Shown here: piece by piece, positions 25,526 to 33,672 of the stretch
Layout of the letters: every line of letters starts with the position of its first letter
Numbering within the stretch: position 1 is the stretch's first letter
Origin: Actinacidiphila sp965342175
GTDB taxonomy: Bacteria > Actinomycetota > Actinomycetes > Streptomycetales > Streptomycetaceae
Assembly (NCBI RefSeq): GCF_965342175.1
Contig: NZ_CBDRBL010000006.1
Location: 1 to 64,000 of the forward strand
Direction: 5' to 3'
Length of the DNA: 64,000 bases
Program-made: the position numbers and the translations under genes
The notes under the pieces: model-generated
Told to the model about the DNA's origin: nothing
The model's input: the letters and a program-made list of their open reading frames with translations, nothing else
Databases searched by the model: none

Positions 25526-26290
25526 ATGACCGGCTCGGAAGCTCCCCCCTCGTTCCGCCTCGCCTACGTACCGGGCGTGATCCCCGCCAAATGGGTGCGG
25601 ATATGGCAGGAGCGGCTGCCGGACGTCCCCCTGGACCTGGTCATGGTCCCGGCCGCCGAGGCTCCCGGGATGCTGCGCGGCCTCGACGCGGACGCCGGCT
25701 TCGTCCGGCTGCCGATCGACCGGACGGACCTCAGCGCCATCCCCCTCTACACGGAGGCGACGGTCGTCGTCGTCCCCAAGGACCACCTGGTGGCCGCCGC
25801 CGACGAGGTGTCCCTGGCGGACCTGGCCGACGACGTGGTGTTCCACCCCCTCGACGACACCCTGGACTGGGAGGCGCCGCCCGGGCGGCCCGCGATCGAG
25901 CGCCCGGCCACGACCGCGGACGCGATCGAGCTCGTCGCGGCGGGCGTGGGGCTGCTGGTCGTGCCGATGTCGCTGGCGCGGCTGCACCACCGGCGGGACC
26001 TCACCTACAGGCCGGTCACCGACGCCCCGCAGTCACGGGTGGCGCTGTCGTGGCGCGAGGACACCACGACCGACCGCGTCGAGGACTTCATCGGCATCGT
26101 GCGCGGGCGTACCGTCAACAGCACGCGCGGCCGGACCCAGGGCCAGGCGGAGCCGAACAAGAAGGCCGACCAGGGCGCCGCCCGCCGCAAGCCCGCCACC
26201 GGGAAGCCCGCGTCAGGCAGGTCCGCCGGCCGGACGTCCGCGAAGACCCCCCGCTCCGCGAAGCGGGGCAAGCCCCGCCGCCGGTCGTAG
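25526..26290 (+). CDS. LysR-type effector-binding domain protein lacking the DNA-binding domain
   Basis: A 254-residue protein. Residues 8-198 form a LysR substrate-binding domain (FRLAYVPGVIPAKW, DAGFVRLPID, VVVPKDHLVA, GVGLLVVPMSLA). The winged helix found at the start of LysR regulators is missing; the ATG follows a normal upstream gap, so this is not a mis-called start. Instead the C-terminal 55 residues are rich in Lys, Arg, Ala and Pro (KKADQGAARRKPATGKP...), resembling a nucleic-acid-binding tail. It may sense a small molecule and act with another protein. Divergent from DUF5997. Confidence 0.82.
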   Translation: MTGSEAPPSFRLAYVPGVIPAKWVRIWQERLPDVPLDLVMVPAAEAPGMLRGLDADAGFVRLPIDRTDLSAIPLYTEATVVVVPKDHLVAAADEVSLADLADDVVFHPLDDTLDWEAPPGRPAIERPATTADAIELVAAGVGLLVVPMSLARLHHRRDLTYRPVTDAPQSRVALSWREDTTTDRVEDFIGIVRGRTVNSTRGRTQGQAEPNKKADQGAARRKPATGKPASGRSAGRTSAKTPRSAKRGKPRRRS

Positions 26291-26418
26291 ACCGAGTCGT
26301 CCCGCGAGACGCCAGGGCTCCGGGGATCACGCGGGACGACGCCTCTGTGACGGACGCGGCGTTCGAGGGCCCGCGACGGCTGCCGGGTGACCGGGCCGCG
26401 CGCTCGTCAAAGCGGCGG

Positions 26419-27162
26419 TCAGAGGGCGTGGCCTCCGTCGATCTTCCAGCTCGCGCCGTTGACGAACCAGGCCTCGGGACTGGCGAGGTAGGCCACCGCA
26501 CTTGCGATGTCCGAGGGCTGGGCGTATTTCCCGACCGGGATCATCGCCGTCACGGTCTCCGCGTAGGGGCCGGACTCCGAGTTGGCGTCGGTGTTCGTCG
26601 GGCCGGGCTGGATGTTGTTCACGGTGATGCCCCGCGGCCCGAGTTCGAAGGCAGCCGCTCGCGTGAGGCCCTTCACCGCCGACTTGACCATGGCGAAGGG
26701 GACGAGCCCGGTCATCTGGATGCGGTCACCGGTGACGCTGCCGATGTTGATGATCCGTCCGCCTCGGCCGAGGTGGGGGATGGCCGCCTGGATGGCGGTG
26801 AAGACAGCGGTGACGTTGACCGCCAGCATCCAGTCGTAGTGCTCCTGCGCGAAGCCGTCCAGGGGCGCCACATGAGCGCCCCCGGCGTTGTTCACCAGGA
26901 TGTCGAGACCTCCCAATGAGGCGACGGCGGTCTCCACGGACGCGCGGACCGCCGCCCGGTCGGCGCTGTCGGCCTGGAGGGCCAGGGCGCGGCCACCGGA
27001 AGCCTCCACCTCCGCGACGAGGGCCTCGGCCTTGTCCTGGGACTTGTGATAGGTGAAGGCCACCCGCGCGCCTTCGCTCGCCAGCCGGCGCACGATGCCG
27101 GCTCCGATCCCCCGCGAGGCCCCGGTGACCAGAGCGTTCTTGCCTGACAGTCGCCGCGCCAT
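26419..27162 (-). CDS. SDR family protein with the catalytic Tyr replaced by Phe
   Basis: A 247-residue short-chain dehydrogenase-like protein close to 3-oxoacyl-ACP reductases. Cofactor motifs GASRGIG (14-20) and NNAG (91-94) are intact and the Ser in NIGSVTG (Ser142) is present, but the YxxxK position reads PFAMVKS, so Tyr is Phe156 while Lys160 is kept. PGP and IDGGH near the end are typical. The enzyme may bind NADP yet be slow or inactive as a reductase. ATG 27162 was chosen because GAGAGGAGAG precedes it; an in-frame start 20 codons upstream lacks support. Confidence 0.85.
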   Translation of the reverse strand: MARRLSGKNALVTGASRGIGAGIVRRLASEGARVAFTYHKSQDKAEALVAEVEASGGRALALQADSADRAAVRASVETAVASLGGLDILVNNAGGAHVAPLDGFAQEHYDWMLAVNVTAVFTAIQAAIPHLGRGGRIINIGSVTGDRIQMTGLVPFAMVKSAVKGLTRAAAFELGPRGITVNNIQPGPTNTDANSESGPYAETVTAMIPVGKYAQPSDIASAVAYLASPEAWFVNGASWKIDGGHAL

Positions 27163-27526
27163 GCGTGCTCTCCTCTCGGCGGACCACACAGGAACCGCCT
27201 GGCATTTTTGTTGCTGCGTCAAACAATAACCGAGGGGTTGTCAGTCCCCGCGAAAGGCGCTGCTGTTGGTGGCGCACCTCACCCACGAGGTGCGCCGGCC
27301 CGCCGAGGGCCCCTGTCGGGACATGCTCACCGGTCCGGCGGTGTCGCGTCCTTCTTGATCTTCTGGCGCCACATGCCATCTCCGGACGGGGCCAAGGTCT
27401 GCCAGCCGGCAGGCTCCATGGGTCGACTGCATGTCTCCGTCGCAACCGCGGCGGCTGGAAACCGGCGGGCGATTTTGCATAAAAGTTCCGTGCACCGTAT
27501 AGTCATGCCATCGACGAGGAGGGTCC
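27163..27526. other. 364-nt divergent gap between the SDR gene and argC
   Basis: The left part contains an imperfect inverted repeat around TTGTT...AACAA (about 27209-27227) that may belong to the SDR promoter. The middle holds no recognised gene. The right end carries the argC promoter and candidate ArgR site described separately. Confidence 0.5.
27473..27508 (+). promoter_or_regulatory. argC promoter overlapping a candidate ArgR operator
   Basis: A -35 TTGCAT (27475-27480) and a -10 TATAGT (27498-27503) are separated by exactly 17 nt, a near-consensus vegetative promoter. Overlapping it, TGCAT and the near-complement GTGCA (27490-27494) make an imperfect palindrome like actinobacterial ARG boxes. 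The ArgR gene is at the end of the same operon, so arginine repression is expected. Confidence 0.7.
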
Positions 27527-28555
27527 ATGGCATTCCGTGCAGCGGTGGCGGGAGCGAGCGGGTACGCGGGCGGGGAGATCCTGCGCCTGCTGCTGAACCA
27601 CCCCGAGATCGAGATCGGCGCGCTCACCGGGAACAGCAACGCCGGGCAGCGCCTTGGCGGCCTTCAGCCGCATCTGCTGCCGCTGGCGGACCGCGTGCTG
27701 GAGGCGACGAGCGCGCAGGCGCTGTCCGGGCACGACGTCGTCTTCCTCGCCCTGCCGCACGGGCAGTCGGCCGCCGTCGCCGAGCAGCTCGGCGACATGG
27801 CGCTCGTCGTGGACTGCGGAGCCGACTTCCGCCTGTCGGACGCCGCGGACTGGGAGCGGTTCTACGGCTCCCCGCACGCCGGAACCTGGCCGTACGGCCT
27901 CCCGGAACTGCCGGGTGCCCGCGCCGCGCTGGAGGGGTCCAAGCGCATCGCGGTGCCCGGTTGCTACCCCACCGCGGTCACGCTGGCGCTCTTCCCCGCC
28001 TACGCGGCGGGCCTGGTCGAGCCCGAGGCCGTGGTCGTCGCCGCGTCCGGCACCTCCGGTGCCGGCAAGGCGGCCAAACCGCACCTGCTGGGCAGCGAGG
28101 TCATGGGCAACATGACCCCCTACGGGGTCGGCGGCACGCACCGGCACACCCCCGAGATGATCCAGAACCTCTCCGCCGTGGCCGGCGAGCGGGTGAGCGT
28201 GTCCTTCACCCCGACGCTGGCGCCGATGCCGCGCGGCATCCTCGCCACCTGCAGCGCGAGGGCCAGGCCCGGGACCACCGCCGAGGCCGTCCGGGGCGCC
28301 TACGAGAAAGCGCTGGCCGACGAGCCGTTCGCGCACCTGCTCCCGGAGGGCCAGTGGCCCGCCACCGCCGCCGTGTACGGCTCGAACGCCGCGTTGGTCC
28401 AGGTGGCGTACGACGAGGCCGCCGACCGGGTCGTGGCCGTCGGCGCCATCGACAACCTCACCAAGGGGACCGCCGGCGGCGCCGTGCAGAGCATGAACAT
28501 CGCCCTCGGCCTCCCCGAGGGGCTCGGTCTGAGCACCGCGGGGGTCGCGCCATGA
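27527..28555 (+). CDS. argC: N-acetyl-gamma-glutamyl-phosphate reductase
   Basis: A 342-residue ArgC, third step of arginine synthesis: NADPH reduction of N-acetylglutamyl phosphate to the semialdehyde. The Rossmann motif GASGYAG is at residues 9-15 and the catalytic Cys146 is in VPGCYPTA. GGAGG precedes ATG 27527. Codons 25-39 (27601-27643) are almost identical to a fragment found after argR. The stop overlaps the start of a small ORF as ATGA. Confidence 0.96.
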   Translation: MAFRAAVAGASGYAGGEILRLLLNHPEIEIGALTGNSNAGQRLGGLQPHLLPLADRVLEATSAQALSGHDVVFLALPHGQSAAVAEQLGDMALVVDCGADFRLSDAADWERFYGSPHAGTWPYGLPELPGARAALEGSKRIAVPGCYPTAVTLALFPAYAAGLVEPEAVVVAASGTSGAGKAAKPHLLGSEVMGNMTPYGVGGTHRHTPEMIQNLSAVAGERVSVSFTPTLAPMPRGILATCSARARPGTTAEAVRGAYEKALADEPFAHLLPEGQWPATAAVYGSNAALVQVAYDEAADRVVAVGAIDNLTKGTAGGAVQSMNIALGLPEGLGLSTAGVAP

Positions 28556-28740
28556 CCCGCCGCCCCGCCGCCCGCGCCCGCCGCGCCGTCGCCGTACTGC
28601 TCACCCGGGCCGCGCCCTGTGACACGGGCGCGGACGCGGGCGGCACGGCCCCGGTGCCCGGGCCGCGCACCGACACCATGGCGACGACCGCGCCCCTGCG
28701 GTGCGTCGGCCCATACGCGGACAAGGAGACGACACAGTGA
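28552..28740 (+). CDS. Arg-rich small ORF coupled between argC and argJ
   Basis: A 62-residue ORF not recognised. It starts in an ATGA overlap with the argC stop and ends in a GTGA overlap with the argJ start, the arrangement of translationally coupled genes. Third codon positions are almost all G or C (about nine of ten), as expected for real coding DNA. Six of the first 19 residues are Arg (MTRRPAARARRAVAVLLTR), followed by a Gly/Pro/Thr-rich part. The argJ ribosome-binding site AAGGAG lies within its last codons. It may be a coupling or arginine-sensing peptide, or a true small protein. Confidence 0.55.
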   Translation: MTRRPAARARRAVAVLLTRAAPCDTGADAGGTAPVPGPRTDTMATTAPLRCVGPYADKETTQ

Positions 28741-29888
28741 GCGTCACGGCAGCACAAGGATTCACGGCGGCGGGCATCGCCGCCGGGATCAAGGAGAACG
28801 GCAACCCGGACCTCGCCCTCGTGGTGAACAACGGCCCGCGGCTCGCCGCGGCCGGCGTCTTCACCTCCAACCGGGTCAAGGCCGCCCCCGTCCTGTGGTC
28901 CGAGCAGGTCCTCAAGGGCGGACAGGTCTCCGCTGTCGTCCTCAACTCCGGCGGCGCCAACGCGTGTACGGGCCCGCTCGGCTTCCAGGACACCCACGCC
29001 ACCGCCGAGGCCGTCGCCGAGGCCCTCGGGCAGAGCGCGGGGGAGGTCGCCGTCTGCTCCACCGGGCTGATCGGCGTACGGCTGCCCATGGACAAGCTGC
29101 TGCCGGGCGTCGCCAAGGCGGCGGCCGAGCTCTCCCCGCACGGCGGTGAGAAGGCGGCCATCGCCATCAAGACCACCGACACCGTCCACAAGACCGCCGT
29201 GCACGAGGGCCCGGGCTGGACCCTCGGCGGCATGGCCAAGGGCGCGGGGATGCTCGCCCCTGGCCTGGCCACCATGCTGGTCGTCCTCACCACCGACGCC
29301 GACGTGGACTCCGCCGCCCTCGACACGGCACTGCGCGCCGCCACCCGCACCACCTTCGACCGGACCGACTCCGACGGCTGCATGTCGACCAACGACACGG
29401 TGCTGCTGCTCGCCTCCGGGGCCTCGGGCATCACGCCCGACGCGGAGGCCTTCGCCGCCGCCGTCGAGCAGGTCTGCGCCGACCTGGCCCGTCAGCTGAT
29501 CCGCGACGCCGAGGGCGCCTCCAAGGACATCAAGATCGAGGTGATCAACGCCGCGACCGAGGACGACGCCGTCGAGGTGGGCCGCTCCATCGCCCGCAAC
29601 AACCTCCTCAAGTGCGCCATCCACGGCGAGGACCCCAACTGGGGCCGGGTGCTGTCGGCGATCGGCACCACCTCCGCGGCCTTCGAACCCGACCGCCTCA
29701 ATGTGGCGATCAACGGGGTGTGGGTCTGCAAGTCCGGTTCCGTCGGCGAGGACCGCGAGCTGGTCGACATGCGCTACCGCGAGGTCCGCATCACCGCCGA
29801 CCTCGCCGCCGGCACCGAGTGCGCGACCATCTGGACCAACGACCTGACCGCCGAGTACGTCCACGAGAACAGCGCCTACAGCTCATGA
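28737..29888 (+). CDS. argJ: Bifunctional ornithine acetyltransferase / N-acetylglutamate synthase
   Basis: A 383-residue ArgJ that recycles the acetyl group from N-acetylornithine to glutamate. The self-cleavage site is at Thr179 in GLATMLVV, which becomes the nucleophile of the beta chain; the alpha-chain motif CSTGLIG (oxyanion hole) precedes it. GTG 28737 gives the standard N-terminus MSVTAAQGFTAAG. It overlaps the small ORF by 4 nt and argB by 4 nt (ATGA), so the operon is tightly coupled. Confidence 0.96.
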   Translation: MSVTAAQGFTAAGIAAGIKENGNPDLALVVNNGPRLAAAGVFTSNRVKAAPVLWSEQVLKGGQVSAVVLNSGGANACTGPLGFQDTHATAEAVAEALGQSAGEVAVCSTGLIGVRLPMDKLLPGVAKAAAELSPHGGEKAAIAIKTTDTVHKTAVHEGPGWTLGGMAKGAGMLAPGLATMLVVLTTDADVDSAALDTALRAATRTTFDRTDSDGCMSTNDTVLLLASGASGITPDAEAFAAAVEQVCADLARQLIRDAEGASKDIKIEVINAATEDDAVEVGRSIARNNLLKCAIHGEDPNWGRVLSAIGTTSAAFEPDRLNVAINGVWVCKSGSVGEDRELVDMRYREVRITADLAAGTECATIWTNDLTAEYVHENSAYSS

Positions 29889-30832
29889 GCACCCGCAAGC
29901 ACACCGCCCTGCCGAAGGCGCAGATCTTGATCGAGGCCCTGCCGTGGCTGACCCGGCACCACGGCAGGACCGTCGTCGTCAAGTTCGGCGGCAACGCCAT
30001 GGTGGACGAGGAACTGAAGGCGGCCTTCGCGCAGGACGTCGTCTTCCTGCGGCACGCCGGCCTCAAGCCGGTCGTGGTGCACGGCGGCGGCCCGCAGATC
30101 AGCGCGCAGCTCGACAAGCAGGGCCTGGTGAGCGAGTTCAAGGCCGGCCTGCGGGTCACCACCCCGGAGGCCATGGACGTCGTCCGCATGGTGCTCGCCG
30201 GGCAGGTGCAGCGTGAGCTGGTCAATCTGCTCAACCAGCACGGCCCGCTCGCCGTGGGCCTGACGGGTGAGGACGCCCACACCATCAGCGCCACCCGGCA
30301 CCGCCCGGTGATCGACGGCGAGGCCGTCGACATCGGCCAGGTCGGGCAGATCACCGGGATCGACACCGGCGCCATCCAGGCGCTGCTGGACGACGGCCGC
30401 ATCCCGGTCGTCTCCTCCATCGCCCGCAGCGCCGACCCCGCCGACGCGACAGGCGTCTACAACGTCAACGCCGACACCGCCGCCGCCGCTCTCGCGGCCG
30501 CGCTCGGCGCGGAGACGCTGATGGTCCTCACCGACGTCGAGGGACTCTACGAGGACTGGCCCCACAGTGACGAGGTGATCAGCCGGCTCACCGCCAGCGA
30601 GCTGGAGAAGCTGCTGCCCGAGCTGTCCAGCGGCATGGTGCCGAAGATGGAGGGGTGTCTGTACGCCGTGCGCAACGGGGTCCGGACCGCCCGGGTCATC
30701 GACGGGAGGGTCCAGCACTCGATCCTGCTGGAGATCTTCACTGACGAGGGAATCGGCACCATGGTGGTGCCTGACGGCGATGGCGCGGCGGGCGACGGGA
30801 CCACATCGCGGAACGAAGGGGAACGGGCATGA
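29885..30832 (+). CDS. argB: Acetylglutamate kinase
   Basis: A 315-residue amino acid kinase-fold ArgB, phosphorylating N-acetylglutamate. Motifs: VVKFGGNAM at the phosphate loop, VVHGGGPQI, and YNVNADTAAAALA near residue 197. The N-terminal segment before the first strand and the usual Arg-binding C-terminal region suggest arginine feedback inhibition. ATG 29885 overlaps the argJ stop; the stop overlaps argD as ATGA. Bases 30550-30611 recur, inverted, after argR. Confidence 0.96.
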   Translation: MSTRKHTALPKAQILIEALPWLTRHHGRTVVVKFGGNAMVDEELKAAFAQDVVFLRHAGLKPVVVHGGGPQISAQLDKQGLVSEFKAGLRVTTPEAMDVVRMVLAGQVQRELVNLLNQHGPLAVGLTGEDAHTISATRHRPVIDGEAVDIGQVGQITGIDTGAIQALLDDGRIPVVSSIARSADPADATGVYNVNADTAAAALAAALGAETLMVLTDVEGLYEDWPHSDEVISRLTASELEKLLPELSSGMVPKMEGCLYAVRNGVRTARVIDGRVQHSILLEIFTDEGIGTMVVPDGDGAAGDGTTSRNEGERA

Positions 30833-32046
30833 CCGGCACCGACGGCCAGGGGAACGAGGCGCTCACCAAGCGCTGGCAGGGCTCCCTGATGGACAACTAC
30901 GGCACCCCGCGGCTGCCCCTGGTCCGCGGCGAGGGCGCGCGCTACTGGGACGCCGACGGCAACGAGTACCTGGACTTCCTCGGCGGCATCGCCGTCAACG
31001 CCCTCGGCACCGCCCACCCCGCGGTCGTCCAGGCCGTATCGGAGCAGATCGCCACCCTCGGCCACGTCTCCAACTTCTTCATCTCCGAGCCCACGGTCGC
31101 CCTCGCCGAGCGGCTGCTCGAGCTGTCGGGCCGCCCCGGGCGCGTGCTGTTCTGCAACTCCGGCGCCGAGGCCAACGAAGCCGCCTTCAAGATCGGCCGG
31201 CTGACGGGCCGCACCCATATGGTGGCGACCGACGGCGGCTTCCACGGCCGCACCATGGGCGCGCTCGCGCTCACCGGGCAGCCCAAGAAGCAGGAGTCCT
31301 TCCGCCCGCTGCCCGGGGACGTCACCCATGTGCCGTACGGTGACGCCGACGCCTTGCGCGCCGCCGTCACCGAGGAGACCGCGCTCGTCGTGATCGAGCC
31401 GATCCAGGGCGAGAACGGCGTCATCGTGCCGCCCGCCGGGTACCTCGCCGCCGCGCGGGAGATCACCCGCGCCACCGGCACCCTGCTCGTGATGGACGAG
31501 GTGCAGACGGGCATCGGCCGCACCGGCCACTGGTTCGAGCACCAGGCGCAGGGCGTCGAGCCGGACGTCGTGACCCTCGCCAAGGCGCTCGGCGGCGGAC
31601 TGCCCATCGGCGCCACCCTCGCCTTCGGCCCCGCCGCGGACCTGATGACCCCCGGCCAGCACGGCACCACCTTCGGCGGCAACCCGGTGGCCTGTGCCGC
31701 GGCGCTCGCCGTCCTGGACACCATCGCCGGAGACGGCGTGCTGGAGAACGTCAAGCGCCAGGGAGAGAGGCTGCGCCAGGGCGTCGAGGCGCTGGGCCAT
31801 CCTCTGGTCGATCATGTACGCGGTGCGGGGCTCCTGCTGGGTATCGTGCTCACCGAGCCGCTGTCCGCGCAGGTGCAGAAGGCGGCTCAGGACGCCGGAC
31901 TCCTGGTGAACGCCGCCGTACCCGACACGGTGCGGCTCGCCCCGCCGCTGATCCTCGGTGACGCCGAGGTGGACGCGTTCCTGGGGGCGCTGCCAGGTGT
32001 CCTCGACGCCGCACACGCCGCAAGGGAACCGCGATCCGGAGAATGA
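30829..32046 (+). CDS. argD: Acetylornithine aminotransferase
   Basis: A 405-residue class III PLP aminotransferase. The PLP lysine is Lys252 in TLAKALGGG; FCNSGAEANEAA, the Asp of MDEVQTGIGRTG, and TFGGNPVA are all present. It converts N-acetylglutamate semialdehyde to N-acetylornithine. The start overlaps argB by 4 nt; argR follows after 7 nt. Confidence 0.96.
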   Translation: MTGTDGQGNEALTKRWQGSLMDNYGTPRLPLVRGEGARYWDADGNEYLDFLGGIAVNALGTAHPAVVQAVSEQIATLGHVSNFFISEPTVALAERLLELSGRPGRVLFCNSGAEANEAAFKIGRLTGRTHMVATDGGFHGRTMGALALTGQPKKQESFRPLPGDVTHVPYGDADALRAAVTEETALVVIEPIQGENGVIVPPAGYLAAAREITRATGTLLVMDEVQTGIGRTGHWFEHQAQGVEPDVVTLAKALGGGLPIGATLAFGPAADLMTPGQHGTTFGGNPVACAAALAVLDTIAGDGVLENVKRQGERLRQGVEALGHPLVDHVRGAGLLLGIVLTEPLSAQVQKAAQDAGLLVNAAVPDTVRLAPPLILGDAEVDAFLGALPGVLDAAHAAREPRSGE

Positions 32047-32053
32047 CACAGCG

Positions 32054-32590
32054 ATGAGCGAGGCGCAGCAGCAGGCCGGCGGGGGAACCGCCGCCGTACC
32101 GCAGACCCGGATGGCACGCCACCGGCGGATCGTGGACATCCTGAACCGACAGCCGGTGCGGTCCCAGAGCCAGCTCGCCAAGCTGCTCTCCGACGACGGG
32201 CTGAGCGTCACCCAGGCGACGCTCTCCCGCGACCTCGACGAACTGGGCGCGGTGAAGATCCGCACCAACAACGGCGAGCTCATCTACGCCGTGCCCAGCG
32301 AGGGAGGTTTCCGCACCCCCATGGCGCCGCTCGGCGAGTCGGTGAAGGAGGAGCGGATGCGCCGCCTCGCCGGTGAGCTATTGATCTCCGCGGAGGCCTC
32401 GGCCAACCTCGTGGTCGTCCGCACGCCGCCCGGCGCCGCGCAGTTCTTCGCCTCCGCGATCGACCAGGCCGAGGTGTACGACATCCTCGGCACGATCGCG
32501 GGCGACGACACGGTCATGCTGATCAGCCGCGACCCGGCCGGCGGGCAGGCGGTCGCCGACCACCTGCTGCGCCTGGCCGCGGGCAGTTAG
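32054..32590 (+). CDS. argR: Arginine repressor ArgR
   Basis: A 178-residue ArgR. The N-terminal winged helix (about 20-95) contains SVTQATLSRDLDELGAVK, the usual recognition helix; the C-terminal hexamerisation and arginine-binding domain has TIAGDDTVMLISR with the conserved acidic pair GDD. With arginine it should bind the sites before argC and argG. It closes the argCJBDR operon. ATG 32054 was chosen from the family start; a CTA-TTG Leu pair at about 32378 uses codons rare in this DNA. Confidence 0.95.
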   Translation: MSEAQQQAGGGTAAVPQTRMARHRRIVDILNRQPVRSQSQLAKLLSDDGLSVTQATLSRDLDELGAVKIRTNNGELIYAVPSEGGFRTPMAPLGESVKEERMRRLAGELLISAEASANLVVVRTPPGAAQFFASAIDQAEVYDILGTIAGDDTVMLISRDPAGGQAVADHLLRLAAGS

Positions 32591-32628
32591 GCCTGTCGGC
32601 CCCCGGCTGCCGCAGGGAGCGCGCCGCC

Positions 32629-32734
32629 GCTTCTCCAGCTCGCTCGCGGTGAGCCGGCTGATCACCTCGTCACTGTGCAGCCAGTCCTCGCCCCCGAGAT
32701 CGAGATCGGCGCGCTCACCGGGGACAGCAACGCC
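32629..32734. repeat. Composite of an inverted argB fragment joined to a direct argC fragment
   Basis: Bases 32629-32690 are the reverse complement of argB 30550-30611 with 3 mismatches in 62. Immediately after, 32692-32734 matches argC 27601-27643 in direct orientation with 1 mismatch in 43. The composite lies 39 nt past the argR stop and ends before the convergent SDR gene. It is non-coding here. If the arg message reads through, its tail could pair with argB in the same transcript. Confidence 0.85.
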
Positions 32735-32756
32735 ACGAGGCCGGCCGCGGGGCCGG

Positions 32757-33536
32757 TCAGACGACGGGGCTCAGGCCGCCGTCGAGGTTGATGCCCGCGC
32801 CGGTCACATAGGCGGCCCGGTCGGACAGCAGGAAGGCCACCAGGTCCGCGAACTCCTCGGCGCGGCCCACCCGGCCCAGGGGGATGCCCGAGTCGCGGCC
32901 CATCGTGGCGTAGAGCTCCTCGACGGCGATCCCGCGCTCGGCGGCCAGCCGGACCCACTGGCCGCTCTCCACCAGGCCCACGAGAACGGCGTTGACCCGG
33001 ATGTTGTCGGGCCCGAGCTCCTTGGACAGCGCCTTGGTCAGCGCGAGGCCGGCCGCCCGGGAGACCGACGTGGGGATGCTCCCCGCGCCGGGGGCCTTGG
33101 CCGACACCGCCAGGGTGTTGACGACGGCGCCGCCGCCCGCCGCGCGCAGACGGGGCAGGGCCAGCCGGGTCAGCCGTACCGCGGCGTGCAGTTTCAGCTG
33201 CAGGTCCTCCTCCCACACCGCGTCGTCCTGGCTCTCGAGGAGCCCGGCCGCACTGCGGCCCGCGTTGTTGACCACGGCGTCGATCCGTCCCCATCGCTCG
33301 TCGGCGGCGGCGACGAAGCGCTCGAGGTCCTCCGGACGGGTCACGTCGGCGGGCAGGCCCAGTACGTCGGCGCCAAAGGCTCCGGCCTCCTTCACCACGT
33401 GCTCGATGCGCTCGGGGTTCCGTCCGCACAGCGCCACCCTGGCGCCCTCGGCGGCCAGCCGCCGGACCAGGGCGGCGCCGAGGCCGTCGGACCCTCCGGT
33501 GACCAGCACGACCTTGCCGTTCAGTTGCAGATCCAT
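32757..33536 (-). CDS. SDR-fold protein without the catalytic Tyr and Lys
   Basis: A 259-residue Rossmann SDR with an intact cofactor motif GGSDGLG (14-20) and NNAG (90-93). At the YxxxK position the sequence is TSVSR, so Tyr is Thr156 and Lys is Arg160; the preceding Ser position reads VNTLAVS. All three classical catalytic residues are altered, while the C-terminal LDGG is kept. It may bind NAD(P) as a sensor or scaffold, or use other chemistry. ATG 33536 is preferred to an ATG three codons earlier. It is convergent with argR across the argB/argC fragment. Confidence 0.8.
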   Translation of the reverse strand: MDLQLNGKVVLVTGGSDGLGAALVRRLAAEGARVALCGRNPERIEHVVKEAGAFGADVLGLPADVTRPEDLERFVAAADERWGRIDAVVNNAGRSAAGLLESQDDAVWEEDLQLKLHAAVRLTRLALPRLRAAGGGAVVNTLAVSAKAPGAGSIPTSVSRAAGLALTKALSKELGPDNIRVNAVLVGLVESGQWVRLAAERGIAVEELYATMGRDSGIPLGRVGRAEEFADLVAFLLSDRAAYVTGAGINLDGGLSPVV

Positions 33537-33672
33537 GCGACGCATTCTCGCCGGTGGGGACAGCCGACCGTCAAGCGCTCAACTTCGCGGGAGGCGCCCC
33601 GCCCTGGCGTCCACGGACGCGCGCCCGCCTCGCGTACCGTGCGGGCAACCGCAGGGAAGGCAGGGTGACGAC

